Of a stretch of 64,000 bases of DNA, positions 43,298 to 52,687 are shown in pieces. Numbering within the stretch: position 1 is the first letter of the stretch; every line of letters begins with the position of its first letter. The notes beneath the pieces are model-generated. The model had not been told where the DNA came from. It saw only the letters and a list, made by a program, of their open reading frames with translations, and did not search any database. Position numbers and translations under genes: made by a program. Source of the DNA: Halomonas sp. (GTDB lineage Bacteria > Pseudomonadota > Gammaproteobacteria > Pseudomonadales > Halomonadaceae); the NCBI GenBank assembly GCA_018401555.1, contig JAGYKP010000104.1, positions 1 to 64,000 on the forward strand, given 5' to 3'.

Positions 43298-43933
43298 CTA
43301 CAGCTCGGTCTTTTCCTTGAACTCGCAGAGATCCTCGATCACGCAGCTGCCGCAGCGGGGCTTGCGCGCCACGCAGGTGTAGCGGCCATGCAGGATCAGC
43401 CAGTGGTGGGCGTCCTGGCGAAACTCCTTCGGCACATGGCGCAGCAGCTTCTTCTCCACCTCGACCACGTCCTTGCCGCGGGCGATGCCGGTGCGGTTGG
43501 AGACCCGGAAGATATGGGTGTCCACGGCGATGGTGGGCTGGCCGAAGGCGGTGTTGAGGATGACATTGGCGGTCTTGCGGCCCACGCCGGGGAGCGCCTC
43601 CAGGGCAGCCCGGGTCTCGGGGACCTCGCCGCTGTGCTTCTCCACCAGCAGGTGGCAGGTCTTCATCAGGTTCTCGGCCTTGGTGTTGTAGAGGCCGATG
43701 GTCTTGATGTGCTCCTTGAGCCCGTCGAGGCCGAGCTCGATGATCGCCTGGGGCGTGTTGGCGACGGGGAAGAGCCGGGCCGTGGCCTTGTTGACGCCGA
43801 CGTCGGTGGCCTGGGCGGAGAACAGCACCGCGGCGAGCAGCTCGAAGGGTGTCTCCCAGTTGAGCTCGGTGGTGGGCTCGGGGTTGTGCTCGCGCAGCCG
43901 CGCGAAGATTTCAAAGCGTTTCTGGGCGTTCAT
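43298..43933 (-). CDS. nth: Endonuclease III
   Basis: A DNA glycosylase/AP lyase that removes oxidised pyrimidines in base excision repair. It is intact, about 211 residues. AQATDVGVNKATARLF, LEALPGVGRKTANVILNTAF (HhH with the catalytic lysine in VGRKTAN) and VDTHIFRVSNRTGIA (catalytic aspartate) are present. The C-terminal [4Fe-4S] motif is C-x6-C-x2-C-x5-C in CVARKPRCGSCVIEDLC. It is the expected neighbour of rnf/rsx genes, here separated from rnfB by a 279-nt gap that holds a REPIN-like repeat. Confidence 0.96.
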   Translation of the reverse strand: MNAQKRFEIFARLREHNPEPTTELNWETPFELLAAVLFSAQATDVGVNKATARLFPVANTPQAIIELGLDGLKEHIKTIGLYNTKAENLMKTCHLLVEKHSGEVPETRAALEALPGVGRKTANVILNTAFGQPTIAVDTHIFRVSNRTGIARGKDVVEVEKKLLRHVPKEFRQDAHHWLILHGRYTCVARKPRCGSCVIEDLCEFKEKTEL

Positions 43934-43979
43934 GATGTTCCGTTTGTTGGTTCTTCGCACATTAGCGTGAAGCCGCATT

Positions 43980-44103
43980 GTGGGAGGGCGGCGCTGCCAT
44001 TGCGAATGGCGCCGAAGAGCGCCCGGAGGTGGTGCCCAGTCTGTTTCGATCACCGTCAGGAGGCCTGCGGCCTCCATTCGCTCGGGGGAACCCGACCTCC
44101 CAC
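43980..44103. repeat. REPIN-like inverted element between nth and rnfB
   Basis: GTGGGAGG (43980-43987) and its complement CCTCCCAC (44096-44103) bound a 124-nt element containing further dyads, such as GGAGGCCTGCGGCCTCC at about 44059-44075. The outline of two inverted GTGGGAGG-headed elements resembles paired REP sequences. A single copy cannot prove it. Confidence 0.5.
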
Positions 44104-44212
44104 CACTCCCTGCCAACGGGTTTGCGACAGCTCGTGATGAACCTCTATAGACCTGCGCCATGGCCTGTCGCCGGATCAGCCCCAAGCGGTGAGTCGGGTT
44201 CGTGTCATCAGA

Positions 44213-45006
44213 TCATTCGGCCGTGCCTGCTTGCTTCAGCGCGCCTCTGGCTTCGGCGAGCAAGCGTTCGGCCTCGGGCAACTGGGCCAGGGCGGTGGCC
44301 TCGGCCTTGTCATCGCCGCGGCGCCGGGCACTCTCCAGCTGCTGCTGCACGCGCTTGAGGGCCTGCTCGGCGGCCTTGAGCGCCATCTGGCGCTGGCGCT
44401 TCACGACTGAGCTTCCCGAGGTGGCGGCACCGCCGGTGCTGTCGGCGCGCCGGCGCTGCTGCATCAGGCGCTTCTGGCGCTCCAGGCGCTTGTCGCGGGC
44501 CTCCGCGCCAGACGCGCCTGGCGGGCACGGTGGCGGCGGCGTCCCAGCTCGGCACGCCGTGCCAGGTAGGCGTCGCGCTCGGCCTCGCTCTCGGCGGCCT
44601 GCCAGGCGGGATGGGGCACCAGGTCGATGCAGTCCACCGGGCAGGGCGCCACGCACAGCTCGCAGCCGGTGCACTCGTCGGTGATCACCGTATGCATGCG
44701 CTTGGCCGCGCCGAGGATGGCGTCTACCGGACAGGCCTGGATGCACTTGGTGCAGCCGATGCATTCATCCTCGCGGATCACTGCGGCCAGCGGCAGCTGG
44801 GCGGGCTCGCCGAGGGGCTGTGCGGGCTGGCCGGTCAGCTCGGCCAGCTGCGCGAGGGTGGGCTCGCCACCGGGCGGGCAGCGGTTGATCGGCTCGCCCT
44901 CGGCGATCGCCTCGGCATGGGGCAGGCAGCCATCGAAGCCACACTTGCCGCACTGGGTCTGGGGCAGCAGGGCGTCGATGGCCTCGATAAGGTCACGGCG
45001 ACTCAC
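44213..45006 (-). CDS. rnfB: RnfB/RsxB-like polyferredoxin, soluble form (frameshifted once)
   Basis: An iron-sulfur protein related to the B subunit of the Rnf/Rsx electron-transport complex. It starts [20 protein letters not shown] with the 4Fe cluster motif [16 protein letters not shown]. Two 2[4Fe-4S] ferredoxin motifs follow: [19 protein letters not shown] and [20 protein letters not shown]. The N-terminal membrane helix of typical RsxB is missing, and no rsxA, C, D, G or E genes flank it. After a frame change near 44510 there is a long basic coiled-coil tail ([40 protein letters not shown]). About 264 residues. It lies just downstream of metG. Confidence 0.85.
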
Positions 45007-45012
45007 GGTGGC

Positions 45013-47048
45013 TCAGGTCACCCGTTGGCCGGGCTCGGCGCCATTATCCGGCGAGAGCAGGTAGATGCCTTCGTCGTTGGCCGAGGCCAGCACCATGCCT
45101 TCGGAGACACCGAAGCGCATCTTGCGCGGCGCCAGGTTGGCGACCATCACGGTGAGTCGGCCCTCCAGCGCCTCGGGGGCGTAGGCGGCGCGGATACCCG
45201 AGAAGACAGTTCGGCTCTCGCCGCCCAGGTCCAGGGTCAGCTTGAGCAGCTTGTCGGCGCCCTCGACGTATTCCGCCTTGGCGATGCGCGCGATGCGCAG
45301 GTCCACCTTGATGAAGTCGTCGAAGGCGATCTCGGCGGCGATGGGCTCCTCGGCCAGGGGCCCTCGGGGTCTCCTTGAGCTTCTGTTCTTCCACCAGGTC
45401 CTCCTTGGACGCCTCGATCATGGCGTCGATCTTCTCCCGCTCCACGCGGGTCATCAGCGGCTTGAACTTGGCGATCTCGTGGTTCAGCAGCACCTCGTGT
45501 CGGCTATGCCAGTCCAGCGACTCGAGCTTGAGAAACTCGCGGGCACCCTCGGCCATGGCCGGTACCACCGGGGCCAGATAGACCATCAGCTGGCGGAACA
45601 GGTTGATGCCCACCGAGCAGATATCCAGCACCTCCTGCTCGCGACCCTCCTGCTTGGCCAGCACCCAGGGCTCGGCCTCGGCGATGTAGGTGTTGGCCTC
45701 GTCGGCCAGCTCCATCACCAGGCGCATGGCGCGGCCGAACTCGCGAATCTCGAACTGTTCGGCGATCTCGTCGCCGGCACTGATGAAGCGGGCCACCAGT
45801 CTCGGGTTCGGCGCAGTGGGTCGAGAGCCTGCCGCCACCCAGCTTCTTGACGAAGCCCGCGCAGCGGCTGGCGATGTTGACCACTTTGCCGACCAGGTCG
45901 CTGTTGACCCGGGCGGCGAAGTCCTCGAGGTTGAGGTCCAGGTCGTCGACGCGGGAGGTGAGCTTGGCGGCGAAGTAGTAGCGCAGGTACTCAGGGTTCA
46001 GGTAGTCCGCGTAGGTGGCGGCCTTGATGAAGGTGCCCCGCGACTTGGACATCTTGGCGCCGTTGACGGTGACGAAGCCGTGGCAGTTGACCGCCGTGGG
46101 CGTGCGGAAGTCGGCACCGTGCAGCATGGCCGGCCAGAACAGGGCGTGGAAGTAGACGATGTCCTTGCCGATGAAGTGGTAGACCTCGGCGTCGCTGTCC
46201 TTCTTCCAGTAGCTGTCGAAGTCGATGCCTTCGCGGTCGCAGAGGTTCTTGAAGCTGGCCAGGTAGCCGATCGGCGCATCCAGCCAGACGTAGAAGTACT
46301 TGCCCGGGGCGTCAGGGATCTCGAAGCCGAAGTAGGGGGCGTCGCGGGAGATGTCCCACTCGTTGAAGCCGGACTCGAACCACTCCATCAGCTTGTTGCG
46401 GATCTGCGGCTGGACGTGGCCGTCATTGATCCAGCGCTGCATGAAGTCGGCGAAGTCGGGCAGCTTAAAGAAGTAGTGGGTGGAGCCGCGGACCTCGGGG
46501 GTGGCACCGGAGATCGCCGACACCGGGTCGATCAGCTCAGCCGGGGTGTAGGTCGCGCCGCAGGCCTCGCAGTTGTCGCCGTACTGGTCGTCGGCCTTGC
46601 ACTTGGGACAGGTGCCCTTGATGAAACGGTCGGCCAGGAACAGCCCCTTCACCGGGTCGTACATCTGCTCGATGTCGCGGGTGGCGATATGGCCCTTGTC
46701 GCGCAGGCGGGTGTAGATCAGTTCGCTGAAGTAGCGATTCTCTTCCGAGTGGGTCGAGTGATAGTTGTCGAAGGCCACGCCGAAGGTGGCGAAATCCGCC
46801 TGGTGCTCGCGGCTGACCCGGTCGATCAGCGCCTCGGAGGTGATGCCCTCCTGCTCGGCGCGCAGCATGATGGCGGTGCCGTGGGCGTCATCGGCACAGA
46901 CATAGTGGCACTGCTGGCCGCGGCTCTTCTGGAAACGCACCCAGATGTCGGTCTGGATGTACTCGAGCAGGTGGCCGAGGTGGATGGCGCCGTTGGCGTA
47001 GGGCAGGGCGCTGGTGACCAGGATCTTGCGCGTGGCGTTCGTCGACAT
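45013..47048 (-). CDS. metG: Methionyl-tRNA synthetase (frameshifted)
   Basis: Charges tRNA-Met. The class I HIGH motif is [11 protein letters not shown] near residue 20, the zinc site is [18 protein letters not shown], and the KMSKS loop is [16 protein letters not shown]. The anticodon-binding domain starts [18 protein letters not shown], breaks near 45815 and continues [20 protein letters not shown] and [20 protein letters not shown]. After a break near 45360 the C-terminal tRNA-binding dimerisation domain is [12 protein letters not shown] ([40 protein letters not shown]). About 678 residues, normal for the two-domain bacterial enzyme. It starts [20 protein letters not shown] at 47048. Confidence 0.96.
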
Positions 47049-47125
47049 ATCGGCTCTTGAATCCCAGGAAAATCAGACGCTCGATTGTAGCCGGGATGGC
47101 GCCTGACTGCACCCGGCAGGCAGGT

Positions 47126-50100
47126 TCAGGAAGCCTCGTTGGGCTGGCGGTATCGTCGGCCATCAACGAGCTCGGGTGGCGAGCCGGGATGGCAGCGGGT
47201 CTGCTCTTCCGGGGTGAGGTAGGGGCTGAGCAGGGGGGCCATGCCCTTGAGTACCTGTACCGGCAGTGCCGAAGTGAAAGCAAAGTTTGCGGCGTCGCTG
47301 CCGGGGACATAGGCGGTGAGGGTGCCGAAGTGGTTGTCGCCGAGGTGGAAGACGAAGGTGGCGGTGCGGCTGCGCGCCTCGGAGTGGGTCACCTGGCCCG
47401 AGGCGGTGACGGTCTGGAAACGGTTGTCGCCGGTGCCGGTCTTGCCGCCCAGGGCGAGCGGGGTGCCGTCCTCCAGGGCAAAGCTACCCTGCAGGCGCCG
47501 CGCGGTGCCGCCCTCGACCACCTGTCCCAGGGCGCGGCGCAGGGTGGCGGCCACTTCCGGTGCCATCACCCGACGGGCGCGGGAGGCATCGGCGACGAAG
47601 CGGGTCTCGTAGGGGGTGTCGGCGGCGAAGTGCAGCGTGTCGATGCGCCGGGTGGGCAGGCGTACGCCGTCGTTGAGGATGATGCCGACCAGCTCGGCCA
47701 ACGCGGACGGGCGGTCGCCCGAAGCTCCCAGCGCCGTGGCCAGCGAAGGCACCAGGTGGGCAGAAGGGGTAGTCCAGCCGCTCCCAGCGACGCTGGATCT
47801 CGGTGAAGGCCTCCGTCTCGAGCATGGTGCGTATGCGTGAATCCCGGGCCCCGCGGTGACGGGTGCGGAACAGCCAGCCGTAGACCTCCTGGCGCGCGTC
47901 GCGGCTGGCCCGCTCGGCGTCGGCATAGTCGGCGTCGGGGCGGTCGATCAGAAGCCCACCAGCCACAGCTCCAGCGGGTGCACCCCGGCGATATAGCCCT
48001 GGTCGGAGAGGCTGAGGGTGCTGGGGTCGCTGCGCTCGTGGAGGGCGGTGAGGTCGAGATCGAGCCGCCGGTCGTCAAGCCGCTCGGCGAGGAAGGCGGT
48101 CAGGGCGATAGAGTCGCCTTCGGGGTAGAGGTAGCGAAAGACCGCGGCGAGACGGTGGGCGTCGGGCTTGAGGCCGCCCAGCAGGGCCTGCTGGCGTGCG
48201 GCGGTGTCGAGATGGTGGTACTTGCCCCAGAAGCGCTGCAGGAAGACGCGCCCCTCGCGGTCGGCGAAGCCCTGCAGGTAGTCGAGGCGTCGGGGGTCGT
48301 CGTCGTCCTCCAGCAGGCGCCGGCGATCGGCCTCCTGATGAATGGTGAACTGCACCAGGTCGCGCATCAGGCGCACGAAGGGCAGGTTCAGCGACTCGCG
48401 CAGCGCCTCCTCGAGGGTCGGTCGGCGGCGGTTGTCCTGGCGGCTGAAGTTGCTGAAGGTGTGGCGTCCGCCGCCGGTGAAGAAGGCCTCGTGGGGGCTG
48501 GCGGAGTAGCGGCGCTGCATGGCGCCCTCGAGCAGCTCGGCCAGGCTGATCTCCGGTCGGGCGACCAGGCGCTCGATCACGAAACGGCGGATGGCGTCCT
48601 GGCGATCCACCGGCAGGGCGCCGCAGGGTCCTCGCCCGGCTGGCCGGCATACTGGGCATGGAGCTCGGCGACCACTTCCAGGTAGCTGGCCAGCACGCGC
48701 AGCTTGGCGGTGGAGCCGAGCTCGAGCTTGCTGCCCTGGTTGAGGTCGAAGGGCTGGTCGCCGTTATCGGTCTGCACGCGAACGTCGAAGCCCGCCTCGC
48801 CACGCTCCAGCAGGGTGAAGCTGTAGCGCACGGCGGCCGCGCTGTCGGCATCCAGCAGGCGCTCGCCGACCAGCCCCTGGGCGGCGGCGAACTCGGGGTC
48901 TGCGAGCCTGTGGAGGTGCTCGGTGACAGCCGCCTGCAGCTCGGCGTTGAGGGTGGTGGTGGCCGCGAGATCGATGCGATCCAGCTCCTGCAGCGAGACA
49001 CCCAGCAGCCCGGCCAGGCGGGTGCGAGCGACCTGCAGGGTCTTGCCGGCCTCGACACGCGGGCGAATGGGGTCCTGGGCGAAGTCGCGGAACTCCAGCC
49101 GCTGGTCCTGCGCGATATCGCGCAGGGCGGGGGAGATCACGCCGTGCTCGGCCAGCAGCCCGAGGTAGCTGTCGGTCAGTGTCTCGAGGGACTCCCGCCC
49201 GGCATTGAGATAGCCGCTGGGGCGGCGCTGGGCGATCATCAGCGCCAGGGTGCGGCGCAGGGCCTGGCCGTGGGCCGCGGTGGGCGGCGTGGCGCCGGGC
49301 GTCTGGTGCAGCAGGCGGTTGGTGGCGGCGAAGTCGGCACCGAACCACGCCCAGAGAGCATCGCCCAGGCCGTGCACCTCACCGCTGCCGGGTACGGCGG
49401 CAAGCGGCACCGTATTGAGGTAGTCCAGAGCGATATCGCGACGCGTGCTGAGGGTCTCGGGGCCATTGCGGTAGCTCTGCGCACGCTGGCCGAGAGCATC
49501 TGGCGGAGCTTTTCCGTGGGCGAGTGGGTGAGGCCACCGGGGGAGTGGCGGTACTTCTCGATCTGGGTGGCCAGGGCGTGCTGCCGCCGGCAGACTGGCC
49601 GGGCAGCGTACAGTGCCTCGCCCACCCGGGAGAAGGCCGCGCGGCGAAGCGCGGCCAGTCCACCGCGGGGTTGGCGTGTGGGCTCTCGCTGTCCAGCAGG
49701 CCGCGATTCTCGATGAACAGCAGCATCGCCAGTGCCACGGGCGGGATGGACTCGAAGTCGGGATAGTGGCGCTCTGGGTGGCGAAAGCGGTAGAGCGGCT
49801 CGCCGCTGCAGGTGGCGAGGTCGAGCCCGGCCGAGGTCTTCTCGCGATAGGGCGGGAAGAAGCCGCGTTCGGCGTAGCGCATCAGCGCCGGCGAGAAGCG
49901 CGCCTGTTGCTCTATGCGAAAGTCACTCTGCAGCAGCCGGCGCTGGAAATCGGCCAGGCGGGTGTAGCCCAGGCGTGCGTCGAAGGGGCCGTGTACCGGC
50001 GGTTGCCAGCGCTCGCTGGCGCCGGGGGCCAGTGCATAGCTGAGCTGGCCGGCATAGCGGGAGAGCCTCGCGGGCCTGCCACACTGAGAGAGCGCACCTC

Positions 50101-50286
50101 TGCCACCACCAGGCCGGCCACGGCGGTACCGAGCAGGGCGAGGACGAGAAGCAGCCAGGGCCATAGCCGGCGCCGCCGGACCTCGCGGGGCTCGGCCAGT
50201 CGCGGCGGCCGCGGCCAGCCGTCGTCGAGCAGGATCTCGCCGCTGCCGGCGTCTCTGCATGGGGCCTGACGCCTGCGCCTGACCAT
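47126..50286 (-). CDS. Class A penicillin-binding protein-like (transglycosylase/transpeptidase), divergent, multiply frameshifted
   Basis: A large bifunctional PBP-like protein, about 1050 residues. A basic N-terminus precedes one membrane anchor (LWPWLLLVLALLGTAVAGLV). The glycosyltransferase part includes ERGFFPPYREKTSAGLDLAT and PVALAMLLFIENRGLLDSES, where the usual EDxxFxxHxG motif is replaced by ENRGLLD. The transpeptidase part has LELGSTAKLRVLASYLEVVA (SxxK serine), HTFSNFSRQD (SxN region) and LALGGKTGTGDNRFQTVTAS (KTG). It ends LTPEEQTRCHPGSPPELVDG and RRYRQPNEAS. At least six frame changes occur (for example near 50070, 49640, 49400, 48620, 47960 and 47770). I read it as one gene because domain order is continuous and no internal start stands out. 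Confidence 0.78.
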
Positions 50287-50373
50287 CGTCTCGCTCCCGG
50301 AGTGCCCCTTCGTGTAACGAAAGGTATCTTTCCCTCCAGCGTAGTCGTTCCCAGGCCTCGCGGCGCAACGAAT

Positions 50374-51858
50374 TCACCCTCTCGTGGAGGCGCGATAATA
50401 GATGCCGAAGTGGGTGAGGCCGCGATCATGCAGATGCAGGGCCTGCATGCGACTCATCACCCCCTGGTCGCAGTAGAGGAAGTAGCGGCGGTCATCGGGC
50501 AGGTCCGGGGCTCGCTGCTGGAGCTCGTAGAAGGGGATTTCCAGGCGCTGGCCCGCCGCCAGGGGGAGCGGGGCCGCTTCACGCTCCCCGGGGGCGCGGA
50601 TGTCGATGACGCTGACATCCTCGCCCTCCCTCGCCTCGAGTACTTCGCCCCCGGGCTGGGCAGCAGCTGCCAGGTCCAGGGATTGGGCGAGACGATCGAT
50701 GCGGGTGATCTCGGCGGCGTCGACGGCGGCATCGAGCACCGCGAAGTCGAAGTCGGCTTCGGCCGCAGCGATCTGGTCGCGGCGAGCGCGGGTGTGGGGG
50801 CGGCGCGAGATCACCCCGCAGTACTCCGGCATGCTCTCGGCGAAGCGCGCGGTGTCGATCTCGCGGGCCTGGGTGATGATGGTCTGCTTGTCGTCGGTCA
50901 GCAGCGGGCGCAGCAGCGGGAGTTCGCTGGCATCGTCGATCAGCGCCAGGTTGGTGAGGGTCTGGCTGGAGACCTGGGCGATGGCGTCGCCGGTGACCAG
51001 CGCCGGCACCCTGGCACGCCGGGCAAGGCGTGAGGCGGCGCGCACCATCATGCGCTTGAGCACCACGCCCATCATGCCGTCCGGCACCTGGCGCAGGATC
51101 TCGCCGACCACCGGCTCGAAGGGCACCGAGACGAAGTTGACCCGGTGTGACGCGCTGTAGCGCTGCCAGAGGTGGTGGGTCACCTCGCGTACGCCGCGCT
51201 CATGCTCGGGGCCGCCGAGGTTGAAGAACAGGAAGTGGGTCTTGATGCCGCGGCGGATCATCCGCCAGGCGGCCACCGGCGAATCGTAGCCGCCGGAGAT
51301 CAGTGCCATGGCCTGGCCCTGCAGGCCGAGGGGGTAGCCGCCGAGACCCGCCAGGCGGCGGTCGATCAGGCGCAGGCGTTGATCCAGGACCTCCACCGTC
51401 ACCTTCACCTCGGGATGCGTCAGATCGACGCGGGCATCGGGGGCCGCGGCGAGCAGCGCCGCGCCGAGATGGCGCTCAAGGTCCGCCGAGGTGAAGTCGT
51501 GGGAGCCACGCCGCTTGGCCGAGACGCGGAAGCGCCGCCCGGCAATGTGAGCCTGCCAGCGCGGCACGACCTCGGCGGTGATCTCGTCCAGGTCGCTGAA
51601 GTCGACCTCGCGCACCTCCTGTACTTCCTGCACACCCGGCATCCGGGTAAGGCGGGCCTCCACCTCGTCGACCAGCGCCGCGCTGGCACTTGCGGGCAGC
51701 GAGACCCGCAGCAGGTCCCAGCCATCGCGTACCGCGATGCGTCGATCCAGCGGCTTCAGGGTATTGCGCACGTTGGCGGCGAGGCAGCGGGTCATGTGTC
51801 GACGCACGGAGCGCGACTTGATGGTGATCTCGGGAAACAGCTTGAGCAGGTAGTACAT
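50374..51858 (-). CDS. thiI: tRNA 4-thiouridine synthase ThiI with rhodanese domain
   Basis: Makes s4U8 in tRNA and can supply sulfur for thiamin thiazole. It is intact, about 494 residues. An NFLD/THUMP region opens it (MYYLLKLFPEITIKSRSVRR; AKRRGSHDFTSADLERHLGA). The PP-loop is ALISGGYDSPVAAWRMIRRG, and LVTGDAIAQVSSQTLTNLAL and SMPEYCGVISRRPHTRARR are family landmarks, with the conserved Cys in EYCG. A C-terminal rhodanese domain (EDVSVIDIRAPGEREAAPLP) carries the persulfide cysteine in YFLYCDQGVMSRMQALHLHD. It is encoded apart from the thiOSG operon. ATG at 51858 gives the family N-terminus. Confidence 0.95.
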   Translation of the reverse strand: MYYLLKLFPEITIKSRSVRRHMTRCLAANVRNTLKPLDRRIAVRDGWDLLRVSLPASASAALVDEVEARLTRMPGVQEVQEVREVDFSDLDEITAEVVPRWQAHIAGRRFRVSAKRRGSHDFTSADLERHLGAALLAAAPDARVDLTHPEVKVTVEVLDQRLRLIDRRLAGLGGYPLGLQGQAMALISGGYDSPVAAWRMIRRGIKTHFLFFNLGGPEHERGVREVTHHLWQRYSASHRVNFVSVPFEPVVGEILRQVPDGMMGVVLKRMMVRAASRLARRARVPALVTGDAIAQVSSQTLTNLALIDDASELPLLRPLLTDDKQTIITQAREIDTARFAESMPEYCGVISRRPHTRARRDQIAAAEADFDFAVLDAAVDAAEITRIDRLAQSLDLAAAAQPGGEVLEAREGEDVSVIDIRAPGEREAAPLPLAAGQRLEIPFYELQQRAPDLPDDRRYFLYCDQGVMSRMQALHLHDRGLTHFGIYYRASTRG

Positions 51859-51931
51859 GATGATGAGGGCTGTACAGCTCCAGTAAAAACAAGGTTTTAC
51901 CATTCTACCAGAGCCGCAGTGCCCGGACACG

Positions 51932-51959
51932 ACGACGCCCGGACGGAGCCGGGCGTCGT
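51932..51959 (-). terminator. Strong hairpin between thiI and the upstream hypothetical gene
   Basis: ACGACGCCCGG (51932-51942) and CCGGGCGTCGT (51949-51959) form a perfect 11-bp stem with a 6-nt loop, just after the stop of the minus-strand gene at 51986. No clear T tract follows on either strand, so termination efficiency is uncertain. Confidence 0.6.
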
Positions 51960-51985
51960 GGGTGCCGCTGTCGAGCGGGGAGGAA

Positions 51986-52267
51986 TCAGTAGAGCGCCTG
52001 CTCCTCGCCAACCACCTCGCGCAGCAGCTCGAGGAACAGCTTGTCCGCCTCGGAGTGCTCGGCGGGGTCCTCCGGGATATGCACGCTGGTGGTGTCCGAG
52101 ATCTCGTTGGCGATGCGTGCCATGACCGCCTGGGAGCTGCCTTCAGGCAGGTGGCGACGGGCGATCTCCAGCGACTGCTCGAGGATCCTTGGGTCCTGCA
52201 GCAGCTTCTTGATGAAGCCCCGCAACTCGTTGATGACGCGAGTCTTCTGGATTTCCGATGAGGACAT
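51986..52267 (-). CDS. Conserved hypothetical small protein
   Basis: An intact 93-residue soluble acidic protein that I do not recognise. It starts MSSSEIQKTRVINELRGFIK with a good GAGAA spacing upstream and continues KLLQDPRILEQSLEIARRHL, EDPAEHSEADKLFLELLREV and VGEEQALY. It is mostly predicted helical, with no cysteines, no membrane segment and no signal peptide. It lies upstream of thiI on the same strand, separated by a strong hairpin, and divergent from the TolC-like gene. The clean frame and normal codon use suggest a real gene. Confidence 0.7.
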   Translation of the reverse strand: MSSSEIQKTRVINELRGFIKKLLQDPRILEQSLEIARRHLPEGSSQAVMARIANEISDTTSVHIPEDPAEHSEADKLFLELLREVVGEEQALY

Positions 52268-52687
52268 GGCGTTCTCCTTGTGATGACCGGCCGTGTCGAT
52301 GGCCGAGACGATAGCACGTTTGCTCGCGTGGGGTAGAGGCCTTGAGGTGCCTTGTAATCTTTGTCCTACATCAGAAAAGCACAATCTCCTAAAGGAGTCT
52401 GTGCAATTGTGCTGGACAATGCCCCACCCTGAGTTACGCTAAGTTACAAATACGTCATGACGCTGGACTGAGTGATCTGGTCACCCAGGATGAGCCGAGG
52501 TCTGGCGCCTCGTGAAAAGTGGGCGTGAATGGCGTAGCCAAGCTGCAGGGGAATCATCAGGCGGGAAAGGAAAGGAAGCGCCAGTCGCGCGCGATTCACA
52601 GGCGGCGGCTGCGGCCCGACAACAGCAAGCTCGTGTTCCGCGGGTCTCCACAGTGAGCCCCGGATCATTCATCGCAAGGGAATCGTC
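52268..52687. other. Divergent intergenic region before the adhesin-secretion locus
   Basis: About 420 nt with no gene I can support. It is locally AT-richer between about 52350 and 52460 and would hold the divergent promoters of the hypothetical gene and the TolC-OmpA gene. No confident -35/-10 pair was identified. AAGGGAATCGTC just before 52688 supplies a weak ribosome binding site. Confidence 0.4.

Noticed and set aside
45690..47060. 456-codon plus-strand open frame opposite metG
   Set aside because: It is a codon-bias shadow of metG: valine/glycine/glutamate-rich, no motif, no ribosome binding site.
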